The position numbers and the translations under genes were made by a program. Under the pieces are notes generated by a model. That model ran no database searches. It worked only from the letters and a program-made list of their open reading frames with translations, and was not told where the DNA came from. A stretch of DNA of 64,000 nt from Spirochaetaceae bacterium (lineage in GTDB: Bacteria; Spirochaetota; Spirochaetia; Treponematales; Rectinemataceae), in the NCBI GenBank assembly GCA_025355995.1, contig JANXYQ010000031.1:1-64000 (forward strand), given 5' to 3'. Below, piece by piece: positions 18,138-25,684 of this stretch (within the stretch, counting starts at the first letter, position 1; each line of letters opens with the position of its first letter).

Positions 18138-18917
18138 CTAGCCCGGCGCGAAAAGCTTGAGGGGAAGACGGCCGCGGATTCCCATGCGGTCGCCCTTGAT
18201 GACGATGACCGAGAGGATATCCGGGCTTCCTTCGGCCAGGTCGAGGGCCCTTTCCAGGTCCTCCTCGCCGGCGACGGCATTGCCTATCCTGGTAGCCCAG
18301 GCGTCGGCGAGGGCGGCGTCCGGCGCCCCGCCCCTCGAGCGACAGGCTATCATGGCCGCGTCGGCCTTCCCCAGGCTGAGGGAGGGACCGACCGTCCCGC
18401 TCGAAGTGCACAGTCCCAGGGGCGAGTATTCCCGCGGGATCGAGAGGCCGACGCGGTCCGAGAGCGGAGAGCTCCCGGCGAAAACCGAGGCGTCGATCGC
18501 GTCCTCGAACTTCAGCCATAGGTCCCCGCCGTTCTCGACGATCAGCTCGCGGCAGCGGAACTCGGCCGCCATGGCGCGCCCGACGAAGGACGAGACGGCG
18601 CCAGCCACCGCGGCCATGGGCCCGACCCCGGCCTTCGTCCCCGCCTCGAGCATCGCAGCCGCGATGGGCGGCGCCTCGGGATCGAGGTAAATCGGGACCA
18701 GGCTCGAGCGGAATTCGGGGCGTCTGGCGATATATGCCTCGAGCTCGAGGCGGAGCCGCCGCGCACGCGTCGCGGCGAAGTCTTCCATGTCGGGCGAGAA
18801 AGAGGGAGGGTCGACGCCGATCCAGAGGTCCGTCTCCTTGTAGGAGACGGTGAAGGAGGAGAAACGCGAGCCCATCCCCGCCCGATAGCCGCGCGCGCGG
18901 TAGTCCGTGCCGCTCAC
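18138..18917 (-). CDS. UPF0280 (ApbE-like) protein, homocysteine synthesis partner
   Basis: A 259-residue protein of the UPF0280/COG2122 family, distantly related to ApbE flavin transferases. Visible family segments are VENGGDLWLK and CTSSGTVGPSLSLGKADA. COG2122 was linked genetically with COG1900 and its NIL-ferredoxin to homocysteine formation from sulfide in Methanosarcina. Here it is the third gene of exactly that set. The start is GTG, overlapping the stop of the ferredoxin gene (GTGA); the codons upstream of it belong to the ferredoxin gene in another frame. The exact reaction is not established; sulfur handling or ferredoxin maturation are the options I know of. Confidence 0.87.
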   Translation of the reverse strand: MSGTDYRARGYRAGMGSRFSSFTVSYKETDLWIGVDPPSFSPDMEDFAATRARRLRLELEAYIARRPEFRSSLVPIYLDPEAPPIAAAMLEAGTKAGVGPMAAVAGAVSSFVGRAMAAEFRCRELIVENGGDLWLKFEDAIDASVFAGSSPLSDRVGLSIPREYSPLGLCTSSGTVGPSLSLGKADAAMIACRSRGGAPDAALADAWATRIGNAVAGEEDLERALDLAEGSPDILSVIVIKGDRMGIRGRLPLKLFAPG

Positions 18918-19324
18918 TCCCCGAATTTCAGGCTGATGAGGCCGAAGGGGCAGGCCTTGACGCAGAGGCCGCAGGCTATGCACTTCTCGCGGTCCACGGC
19001 GAGCGCCCATTCGGGGGTCGTCATGGAGAGGCAGCCCGAGAAGCAGACTCCGGTGCAGGAGCCGCAGTGCACGCAGTCCTCCTCGCGGACCGAGAGGGAG
19101 CGGGCGATGGGCGTGAGGGTGACCGAGACCGAGGCGAGGTACTCCCGGCTCTCCGCGAGCCGCTCGCTCTCGCCCTCGAGCTCGACGAGCATGCTGCCCT
19201 CCTGGCCCGAGGAGATCTCGGCCCTGAGGATGTTCACCTTTATGTCGAAGCGCTTGACCAGGGTGTAGATCACCGGCTCGTCGACGACGGCGCTCGAGTA
19301 CTCGAGGACGTATTTCTCCCTCAT
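18914..19324 (-). CDS. NIL-domain ferredoxin of the sulfide assimilation set
   Basis: A 136-residue protein. The N-terminal NIL domain (about 1-75) is an ACT-like small-molecule fold otherwise seen on MetN methionine importers. It is followed by a two-cluster 4Fe-4S ferredoxin: Cys84, 87, 90 and 94, then Cys115, 118, 121 and 125. An extra Cys98 follows the first cluster. The protein likely supplies electrons or sulfide-derived sulfur to the homocysteine biosynthesis protein encoded just upstream. The ATG overlaps that gene's stop (ATGA), and its own stop overlaps the GTG of UPF0280. Confidence 0.9.
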   Translation of the reverse strand: MREKYVLEYSSAVVDEPVIYTLVKRFDIKVNILRAEISSGQEGSMLVELEGESERLAESREYLASVSVTLTPIARSLSVREEDCVHCGSCTGVCFSGCLSMTTPEWALAVDREKCIACGLCVKACPFGLISLKFGE

Positions 19325-20475
19325 CTCGACCTCTCCCTGGCCGCGAGCCCCGCGACCGTGCTGCGCGCGGGCAGGTCCTGCACCGGAGCCGCCAGCGCGA
19401 AGGCCCCCGAGGCCACCTGGCGCTTCAGGAGCTCGGCGATCTCCCTCGCCTTCTTGAGGCTCGAGAGCGGGGCCGTCCGCACTTTCTTGCCCTCGACCGC
19501 GACGTATCCGGAGCGCAGCTCCTCGTAGCTCGTCCTCGCGAGGGCGGGATGGCCCTCCGCGCCGTAGTCGCAGACGAGGACCGGTATGTCGCGGTTGCGC
19601 ACCGAGACCGCGGCTGCCAGGTTCTCGTCCAGGACGGGGATCGGTATGCCGATGCCGAGGTAGAGGGTCACACCGTACTTCTCGAAGTAGGCCGCGCGCA
19701 GGTAGTCGGCGGACATCTCCTTGGCGTCGGCAGTCAGCATCAGGGTGGCCGCGTTGCTCTCGGGCACGCCTCGCTCGTTGCGCGGCTTGCTTGTATTGAA
19801 CTGCGTGCCCCGCCACGAGACGAAACCCTGGGCTCCCGCGAGGAAGACCCTCGTTCCGATGCCTATCGTGCGGAGATAGGGGTCGTTGAGCAGGGGCGAG
19901 AGCTCGCCCGAGGTCGAGTAGTTGACGTTGCCCCGCCGAGGCAGGAGGCTGCCCATATAAGTATACAGCTCGCGCTCGGTCGAGTTGGTGGCGGCCGCGT
20001 AGTTCTGGTAGGCGTTGCGCGGATTCACCATCGTGATCTCGTTGACGAGGTCCTTGCGTATCCAGGTCTCGATCTCGCGTCGGGGGTAGCAGTCGGTGCC
20101 CTTGCCCCGAGCCTTGAGCAGGAGCTCCTCCCCGCGGACCAGGGCCTCGATGAGGTGGGCGCCTCCGTAAGCCGGGTCCTCGGGCGAGGCCTCCGTCGCG
20201 CCTATGTAGGCGTCGACCGCGGCGACGCCGCCGAAGACCGGTACGCCGTTCAGCGTGATGGACTCCATGCGCAGGGGCGGGCTCGTGTGGCCGAAATTTA
20301 TGAAGCAGCCCGAGGAGCACATCGCGCCGAAGGTTGCGGTCGTCACCACGTCGACCTTTCGCGCGATTTCCGAGGGTTTGAGCTCCTCGGCCATCCTCGA
20401 GACTTCCTCGGCCGTGAGTATCACCGCTTCGCCCGCAGCGATCTTGGCGTTTATCTCTTCGTAGCTCTTGGCCAT
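19321..20475 (-). CDS. Homocysteine biosynthesis protein (HcyBio, DUF39/COG1900)
   Basis: A 384-residue protein of the DUF39/HcyBio family, which in methanogens converts aspartate semialdehyde and sulfide into homocysteine without O-acylhomoserine. Conserved cysteines thought to carry sulfur are visible: Cys53 and Cys57 in AMCSSGCF and Cys129 in GKGTDCYPR. NFGHTSPP and a C-terminal region starting near 370 complete the family pattern. It heads a three-gene operon with NIL-ferredoxin and UPF0280. A Shine-Dalgarno (ACGGAGG) precedes the ATG. The aspartokinase/homoserine dehydrogenase at 23102, from the same pathway branch, is close by on the other strand. Confidence 0.92.
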   Translation of the reverse strand: MAKSYEEINAKIAAGEAVILTAEEVSRMAEELKPSEIARKVDVVTTATFGAMCSSGCFINFGHTSPPLRMESITLNGVPVFGGVAAVDAYIGATEASPEDPAYGGAHLIEALVRGEELLLKARGKGTDCYPRREIETWIRKDLVNEITMVNPRNAYQNYAAATNSTERELYTYMGSLLPRRGNVNYSTSGELSPLLNDPYLRTIGIGTRVFLAGAQGFVSWRGTQFNTSKPRNERGVPESNAATLMLTADAKEMSADYLRAAYFEKYGVTLYLGIGIPIPVLDENLAAAVSVRNRDIPVLVCDYGAEGHPALARTSYEELRSGYVAVEGKKVRTAPLSSLKKAREIAELLKRQVASGAFALAAPVQDLPARSTVAGLAARERSR

Positions 20476-20560
20476 GGAGACCTCCGTGACGTCGCCAGTT
20501 TATCCGCGCGGCTCGAAGAAAGACAAGGCGTCGACGCTACCGAGAGGCCCGCCCCGATGC

Positions 20561-20566
20561 TATACT
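20561..20566 (+). promoter_or_regulatory. -10 box of first LuxR-membrane gene
   Basis: TATACT ends eleven bases before the ATG at 20578. The second copy of the gene has the same hexamer at the same distance (21831-21836). Neither has a Shine-Dalgarno; the leader would be zero to a few bases. Confidence 0.5.
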
Positions 20567-20577
20567 GATCCATAGAC

Positions 20578-21291
20578 ATGGCAAAAACGCTGTTCTTCGT
20601 CGAGGCCGCCGCCTTCGCCCTCCTCGCGGTTATCTTCCCCCTCATGGCGACAGAAGCCGCGAAAGCCTTCATCCTACCCATCGTCATCTCGCTCATCATT
20701 CCTCTCGCGGGCGCCACTGCCTCCTGGCCGACACGCGCCGTCTTCCGCGCCCTTGCCGCCGCCTTCTCATCCAGAAGTCTGGAGAACAACGACGACGACT
20801 CGGTCCTAATCCTCGAATCGCTCGTGGCCTTCTCCCGCGCGGCGGCTGTCCTCGGCTTCCTCTTCGCCATCGTCGCCATCGGGAGGCGCCCTCCCGCGAC
20901 CGGCGATACCTGGACCCTCCTCGGCGCCTTCCTCGCCGCCTACGCCCTCCTCAACGCCGAGCTCTGGAGCATCCTGGCTAAGGCGGTAGCGGAGCGATTC
21001 TCGGGCGAGCGAACAAACGAGCTTGTCGCGGAGGCCAGCGCGCGCGAGGACGGCCTCATGAGGGAGGCGGATTTCGCGCGGAGCTACGGCCTCACCCCGA
21101 GGGAGTGGGAGACCGCTGCCCTCATCGCCGCCGGGAAAAGCTACAAGGAGACCGCCTACGAGCTCGGCATCTCGATCAAAACCGTGAAGGTCCATATGAG
21201 CCGCGTCTACGAGAAGACGGGATCGGCCTCCAACGTCGGCTTTGTCCTCCTGTTGCGCTCAGGATCGACGTCTACTACAAAAGTCCAATAA
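20578..21291 (+). CDS. Membrane-anchored LuxR-type HTH protein, copy 1
   Basis: A 237-residue protein. Four predicted membrane helices fill residues about 5-145 (starting FFVEAAAFALLAVIF), then a polar linker and a C-terminal LuxR/GerE helix-turn-helix (about 170-230; LTPREWETAALIAAGKSYKE, then GISIKTVKVHMSRVYEKTG). There is no ligand-binding domain of the AHL type and no receiver domain. It should bind DNA from the membrane, with the membrane part sensing something. It is followed 82 bases later by a small MotA-like membrane protein, and the same two-gene unit is repeated directly downstream. I know of no name for this arrangement. Confidence 0.85.
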   Translation: MAKTLFFVEAAAFALLAVIFPLMATEAAKAFILPIVISLIIPLAGATASWPTRAVFRALAAAFSSRSLENNDDDSVLILESLVAFSRAAAVLGFLFAIVAIGRRPPATGDTWTLLGAFLAAYALLNAELWSILAKAVAERFSGERTNELVAEASAREDGLMREADFARSYGLTPREWETAALIAAGKSYKETAYELGISIKTVKVHMSRVYEKTGSASNVGFVLLLRSGSTSTTKVQ

Positions 21292-21297
21292 CGCGAG

Positions 21298-21347
21298 CGG
21301 CCCGACGCAGCGATATTCGCGATTGTCGGACAGCGGCGATCGGGCCG
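21298..21347. repeat. Inverted repeat between LuxR-membrane and MotA-like genes
   Basis: CGGCCCGA (21298-21305) pairs with TCGGGCCG (21340-21347), with a further weak inner pairing. It starts just after the stop of the first LuxR-membrane gene. It could be an attenuator or an operator. The matching spacer after the second copy (22562-22630) shares sequence words but the stem is less complete. Confidence 0.45.
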
Positions 21348-21373
21348 TAAATTGAATCCGACGAGGAGCTATT

Positions 21374-21805
21374 ATGCGCCGTTTTATCCTGAGCACCCTA
21401 GCCCTATTTTTCACCGCGATCTTCGCCTTCGTTTTCGAAGGAGGAGAAATGATGGATTTGCTCCTCCCCTCCCCACTCATCATCGTCGGCTGTGTTTCCG
21501 GCTTCGCAGTACTCGCGGTCTGGAGCGTCAAGGATTGGGGCGGGGCCTGGAAGGACGCTTTCGCCAAGGTCCCAGGTGGGTCAAGCGCCACGACATCGGC
21601 GGCGCTCTGGTCCTTCTACGAGAAGGCATGCTATGCCGCAGGCGTCGTGGGCTTCCTCTTCGGAATAACCATCATCGGGAAGAATTCTGGCCCCATGGAT
21701 AAACTCGGGGAGTCGATCGCGCTCAACTGTATCACGCCCATCCTCGCCATCCTCTTCGGCCTGGTAGCGCGGATTCTCAGGGCCAGGGTCGAAAGCAAGA
21801 GGTAA
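21374..21805 (+). CDS. Short MotA/TolQ-like membrane protein, copy 1
   Basis: A 143-residue protein with four hydrophobic segments. The first half (FEGGEMMDLLLPSPLIIVG) recalls the start of MotA, where GG and a Pro-Ser/Ala-LLIV-GG-G pattern bracket the first two helices. The second half (CYAAGVVGFLFGITIIG, then ITPILAILFGLVARIL) recalls MotA helices 3 and 4, including a proline at the corresponding place. The large cytoplasmic loop and charged motor residues of real MotA are missing, and no MotB partner is near. I infer a miniature ion-channel-like or scaffold protein working with the LuxR-membrane gene upstream. The start follows GAGGAG at 21363-21368. Confidence 0.7.
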   Translation: MRRFILSTLALFFTAIFAFVFEGGEMMDLLLPSPLIIVGCVSGFAVLAVWSVKDWGGAWKDAFAKVPGGSSATTSAALWSFYEKACYAAGVVGFLFGITIIGKNSGPMDKLGESIALNCITPILAILFGLVARILRARVESKR

Positions 21806-21813
21806 ATTCCGCT

Positions 21814-21847
21814 ATCCAGGCGGCAGGTGATATACTGCCGCCTGGAT
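21814..21847. promoter_or_regulatory. Perfect 12-bp inverted repeat abutting a start codon
   Basis: ATCCAGGCGGCA (21814-21825), loop GGTGATATAC, TGCCGCCTGGAT (21836-21847), with the ATG of the second LuxR-membrane gene at 21848. The -10-like TATACT (21831-21836) lies in the loop. It could be an operator, a transcription attenuator, or a hairpin that hides the ribosome landing site. Confidence 0.75.
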
Positions 21848-22561
21848 ATGGCACGCACCCTCTTCTTCCTCGAGGCCTTGGCCCTCGCCGCCCTCTCCCT
21901 CCTCCTGCCGATCATCGAATCCCAAGCGGCGGCGGCCTTCATAGTCCCCTTCGCCCTCTCCGTCCTCCTGCCCCTGGCCTGCGTCCTTTCGGTCTGGCCG
22001 ACGAGGGCCGTCCGCGAAGCCCTCCTCATCGTATTCTCTGCCAAAGGGCATGATGCCGGATCCGGGGAGGCTGCACTCGTCCTCGAATCGCTAGGGACCT
22101 TTTCCCGGCCCGTATCGGTCATGGGCATCCTGCTCGCCCTCGCGGTCGCCGCCGCGCGCCTTCCCTCGTCCGGCGACGCGAGGATCTGGTCCTGGCTCGG
22201 AGCCTACCTCTGCCTCTATGCCCTGGTAAACGTCACGCTCTGGCAGACTCTCGCGGCCTTGGCCAAGCGCATAGCCGTTTCCCCGGCGACTTCGGGCCTG
22301 AAGGCGCCGGAGGCTATCGAAGCGATAACTGCAAAGCACGCTCTCTCTCCCAGGGAATCGCAGGCCGCCATCCTAATAGCGCAAGGACGTAGCTATAAGG
22401 AAACGGCGGCCGAGCTGGGCATCTCCATCAAGACGGTGAAGACGCACATGGGTCGGGTCTACGAGAAAACGGGGGCGGCCTCCAACGTGGCGCTGTCCCT
22501 GCTCTTCCGTGGGGCGATGAAATCCGGCGAGAATTCAGTGAATCCTACAAAGGTCCGATAG
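21848..22561 (+). CDS. Membrane-anchored LuxR-type HTH protein, copy 2
   Basis: A 237-residue paralogue of the protein at 20578, colinear along its length and roughly half identical by eye. Four membrane helices are followed by the HTH (LSPRESQAAILIAQGRSYKE, then GISIKTVKTHMGRVYEKTG). Both copies share a C-terminal TKV tail. The ATG at 21848 is preferred over a GTG seven codons upstream, because copy 1 begins at the equivalent MA(K/R)TLFF and the upstream codons lie inside an inverted repeat. The membrane parts have diverged more than the HTH, suggesting different inputs but similar DNA targets. Confidence 0.85.
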   Translation: MARTLFFLEALALAALSLLLPIIESQAAAAFIVPFALSVLLPLACVLSVWPTRAVREALLIVFSAKGHDAGSGEAALVLESLGTFSRPVSVMGILLALAVAAARLPSSGDARIWSWLGAYLCLYALVNVTLWQTLAALAKRIAVSPATSGLKAPEAIEAITAKHALSPRESQAAILIAQGRSYKETAAELGISIKTVKTHMGRVYEKTGAASNVALSLLFRGAMKSGENSVNPTKVR

Positions 22562-22630
22562 CGCGGCAAGTCGGCAGCGGCGATAGTCGAAGCGTCGGTC
22601 GGGCCAGGGCTCGCCGCAAAGGAGCTAAGC

Positions 22631-23065
22631 ATGGCAAGATTCCTGTTCGGTACGGTGGCGATCTTCGCTACCTTCGTGTCTCTGTTCCTCATCGAGGGTG
22701 GGAATCTCCTCTCTTTACTGATGCTCTCGCCCTTGCTCATAGTCATCCTCGTGCCGGCCTTCGCCGTCCTGGCGGTGTGGAGCCTCGGGGACTGGGGCCG
22801 GGCCTGGAAGGACGCCCTCGCTCGCGGCGACGCCGATAGCGCGCCGGATTCGGCCGAGCTCTGGGCTTTCTACGAGAGGATGTGCTACCTGGCCAGCGTC
22901 GTCGGCTTCATCCTGGGCCTCGTGATCATCCTTTCCAACTTGGGCGACATTTCGACCATAGGGAGGCCTCTCGCCGTCGGCCTGATGACGCCCGTATACG
23001 CGATCCTCTTCGGGATCGTGGCGAGGATCCTCCGCGCGAGGGTGGAGAGATCCCGCCGAGCTTGA
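22631..23065 (+). CDS. Short MotA/TolQ-like membrane protein, copy 2
   Basis: A 144-residue paralogue of the protein at 21374, with the same four-helix plan. Landmarks are IEGGNLLSLLMLSPLLIVI in the first half and YLASVVGFILGLVIILSNLG followed by GLMTPVYAILFGIVARIL in the second. This copy is closer to the MotA helix 3-4 pattern (GxxxGLxxxLxNL ... MTxxYA). It is preceded by a Shine-Dalgarno-like AGGAG at 22620-22624. It ends 36 bases before the ThrA start; ThrA has its own promoter inside that gap. Confidence 0.72.
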   Translation: MARFLFGTVAIFATFVSLFLIEGGNLLSLLMLSPLLIVILVPAFAVLAVWSLGDWGRAWKDALARGDADSAPDSAELWAFYERMCYLASVVGFILGLVIILSNLGDISTIGRPLAVGLMTPVYAILFGIVARILRARVERSRRA

Positions 23066-23088
23066 CCTTCATAGTTACCTTCTATAGT
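23062..23088 (+). promoter_or_regulatory. Promoter of aspartokinase/homoserine dehydrogenase
   Basis: TTGACC (23062-23067), 15 bases, TATAGT (23083-23088), then 13 bases to the ATG at 23102. No Shine-Dalgarno is visible, so the leader is at most a few bases. The -35 overlaps the stop codon of the preceding gene. Confidence 0.5.
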
Positions 23089-23101
23089 ATCGCCAGTCAC
23101 G

Positions 23102-25576
23102 ATGAAGATAGCGAAGTTCGGCGGTACCTCTGTCGGCAGCCCCGAGGCCGTGAGGGCCCTGGTGGGAATCGTCCGCGAGCGCGGGCAAGCGGTGGTGGTG
23201 GTATCCGCCTTCTCGCGCGTCACGGACGCCCTCATAGCTACGGCCCGGGCCGCGGCCGCCCGCGATTCCTCGTGGGTCAGCCGCTTCGAGGCCATCGGCG
23301 AGCGCCATCGCGAGATGGCGGCGGCCCTCGTGAAGGGTGAGAGCGCCTCGGCTGAGGCCTACGACAGGATCGAGACCCTCCTCATCGAGCTCCTCGAGGT
23401 GCTCTCGGGGATCAAAGCGCTGCGAGAGCTCTCGGACAGGACCCTCGACCTCGTGATGAGCTTCGGCGAGCGGCTCTCCTCCGTCGTGATCGCCGCCGCC
23501 TTCCGCGACGCCGGGATCGACGCCGTCCCCGTGGACGCCCGGAGCCTGATCGTCGCCGACGGGGACTACGGCAACGCCCGGCCCCGAACCGAGGCCACGG
23601 TCAAGGCCATCCGCTCCCGCCTCTTCCCCCGCGCCGATGTGGGCGCCGTGGGCGACGCGAGCGGCGGTCCCCTGCCCATCGTGACGGGCTTCATAGCCTC
23701 CACCCCCTCCGGAGAGACGATCACCCTCGGCCGCGGCGGCTCCGACTACACGGCCGCGATAATCGGCGCCGTCCTCGGCGCCGAGGAGGTGGAGATCTGG
23801 ACCGACGTCGACGGCATACTCACCGCCGACCCGCGCAAGGTCCCCGACGCCTTCAGCCTGGACTCCCTGAGCTACGAGGAGGCGATGGAGCTCTCGCACT
23901 TCGGCGCCAAGGTCATCTACCCGCCGACCATTCAGCCCGCCCTCGAGCGCGGCATCCCCATACGCATACTCAACACCTTCAACCCATCCTTCCCGGGCAC
24001 CACCATCGCCTCGGACGCGGCGCCCTCGCGCTATCCGGTCAGGGGCATCTCGTCGATCTCCGCTGCCGCGCTGGTGCGGGTGCAGGGACCCGGCCTGGTC
24101 GGCGTCATGGGGATCGCGATGCGCCTCTTCGGCTGCCTCGCCCGGCGTCGCGTCAACATCATCCTCATCTCCCAGGCCTCGAGCGAGCGCTCCATCTGCT
24201 TCGCCGTCGTGCCCACCGACAAGGACGCCGTCGTCGCCGCCATAGCCGAGGAGTTCGGCCCCGAGCTGGAGGACGGCCGCATCGGGCCGCCCGTCATCGA
24301 GGTCGACAAGGCCATAATCGCCATAGTCGGCGAGAGGATGAAGCACACGCCCGGCATCTCGGGCCGCGTCTTCCACTCGCTCGGCCGCAACGGCGTCAAC
24401 ATCTCGGCCATCGCCCAGGGCTCTAGCGAGCTCAACATCTCAGCGGTAGTCGACGCCGCGGACGAAGCGAGGGCGCTCAACGCGATCCACGAGGCCTTCT
24501 TCCTCTCGGGAACGAGGTCGGTCAACGTCTTCCTCGCCGGCTGCGGCCTCGTCGGGGGCACCCTGCTGCGGCAGATCGCCCGCCAGCGGACCGTCCTCTC
24601 CGAGGACTACGCGGTCAGGCTCGAGGTGATCGGCATCGCCAACTCGCGCAAGATGCTGATCCGGGAGTCGGGCATCGGCCTCGAGGGATGGAAGGCCCAG
24701 GTCGAGGCCGAGGGCGAGAAGACGGACCTCGCGGCCTTCGTGGACAAGGCGAGGGAGCTCAGCCTGCCCAACGCGGTGTTCGTAGACTGCACCGCGAGCG
24801 ACGCCGTGCCCAAGCTCTACGAGCGCGCCCTGCGGGGCTCCACCGCGGTCGTCACGCCCAACAAGCGTGGCAACACCGGGAGCCTCTCTTTCTACTCCTG
24901 CCTCATGAGGGCGACCCGCGAATCCGGCTCTCCCTATCTCTACGAGACGACCGCCGGAGCCGGGCTGCCCGTAATCTCGACGCTGCACGACCTCATGGTC
25001 TCCGGCGACACCATCGTCCGTATCGAGGCCATGCTTTCGGGGACCATCGGCTACGTCCTCTCCAACTACGACGGATCCACCAGCTTCGCCAGCCTCGTGC
25101 GCGAGGCCAAGGAGCTAGGCTACACCGAGCCCGACCCCCGCGACGACCTCTGCGCCGCGGACGCCGCCCGCAAGGCCCTCATCCTCGCGCGGGAGTGCGG
25201 CCGGGACCTGGAGTTCTCCGACATCGCCATCGAGCCCCTCCTGCCCGCCTCCTGCATGGAGGCGCCCTCGGTCGACGCCTTCTTCGCCGAGCTCGAGCGC
25301 GAGGAGCCCTTCTTCCGCGCGATGCTCGAGCGCGCCAAGGGAGCGAACCTCGTCTACGCCGCCACCATCGACGAAGCCGGCATCAGGCTGGGCCTGCGCG
25401 CGGCCGCCCAGGGCGACCCGCTCTTCGGCCTGCGCGACGCGGAGAACGTCGTGGCCTACACGACCGAGCGCTACGCCAAGCTGCCCCTCGTGGTCCGCGG
25501 CCCCGGCGCCGGCGGCGAGGTCACGGCCGGCGGCCTCTTCGCGGACATCGTTCGAATCGCGAAATCTCTCGTGTGA
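23102..25576 (+). CDS. thrA: Bifunctional aspartokinase/homoserine dehydrogenase
   Basis: Catalyses the first and third steps of the aspartate pathway to threonine and methionine. The 824 residues comprise aspartokinase (about 1-300; KFGGTSVGSPEA, FIASTPSGETITLGRGGSDY), a regulatory region of paired ACT domains (about 310-455; VGVMGIAMRLFG, AIIAIVGERM) and homoserine dehydrogenase (about 465-824; NAD-binding VFLAGCGLVGGTLL, then TPNKRGNTG and the ELGYTEPDPRDDL catalytic loop). The order and length match E. coli ThrA/MetL. Its intermediate, aspartate semialdehyde, is the substrate of the DUF39 protein at 19321. Feedback by threonine is plausible from the ACT domains but not shown. Confidence 0.96.
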   Translation: MKIAKFGGTSVGSPEAVRALVGIVRERGQAVVVVSAFSRVTDALIATARAAAARDSSWVSRFEAIGERHREMAAALVKGESASAEAYDRIETLLIELLEVLSGIKALRELSDRTLDLVMSFGERLSSVVIAAAFRDAGIDAVPVDARSLIVADGDYGNARPRTEATVKAIRSRLFPRADVGAVGDASGGPLPIVTGFIASTPSGETITLGRGGSDYTAAIIGAVLGAEEVEIWTDVDGILTADPRKVPDAFSLDSLSYEEAMELSHFGAKVIYPPTIQPALERGIPIRILNTFNPSFPGTTIASDAAPSRYPVRGISSISAAALVRVQGPGLVGVMGIAMRLFGCLARRRVNIILISQASSERSICFAVVPTDKDAVVAAIAEEFGPELEDGRIGPPVIEVDKAIIAIVGERMKHTPGISGRVFHSLGRNGVNISAIAQGSSELNISAVVDAADEARALNAIHEAFFLSGTRSVNVFLAGCGLVGGTLLRQIARQRTVLSEDYAVRLEVIGIANSRKMLIRESGIGLEGWKAQVEAEGEKTDLAAFVDKARELSLPNAVFVDCTASDAVPKLYERALRGSTAVVTPNKRGNTGSLSFYSCLMRATRESGSPYLYETTAGAGLPVISTLHDLMVSGDTIVRIEAMLSGTIGYVLSNYDGSTSFASLVREAKELGYTEPDPRDDLCAADAARKALILARECGRDLEFSDIAIEPLLPASCMEAPSVDAFFAELEREEPFFRAMLERAKGANLVYAATIDEAGIRLGLRAAAQGDPLFGLRDAENVVAYTTERYAKLPLVVRGPGAGGEVTAGGLFADIVRIAKSLV

Positions 25577-25649
25577 GCCTCAGCAGTCAACGCCATCCTC
25601 TTATTTTGTAAAAAATCGAATTAAAGTCGAATATTCATTCGTTTATCCC

Positions 25650-25678
25650 TTGACTCTTTTTTCGCTTAACCATATGGT
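25650..25678 (+). promoter_or_regulatory. TetR gene promoter with overlapping palindrome, predicted leaderless
   Basis: TTGACT (25650-25655), a 17-base spacer and TATGGT (25673-25678) end six bases before the ATG at 25685. The 10-bp palindrome ACCATATGGT (25669-25678) covers the -10 box and is a likely autoregulatory TetR operator. The surrounding 100 bases are AT-rich. Confidence 0.65.
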
Positions 25679-25684
25679 CAAAAT

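Noticed and set aside
20578-22561. Quorum-sensing LuxR receptors
   Set aside because: No AHL-binding domain; the N-terminal half is membrane helices, and no LuxI is present.
21374-23065. True flagellar MotA stators
   Set aside because: Too short, no cytoplasmic loop with the rotor-contact charges, no MotB, and no flagellar genes nearby.
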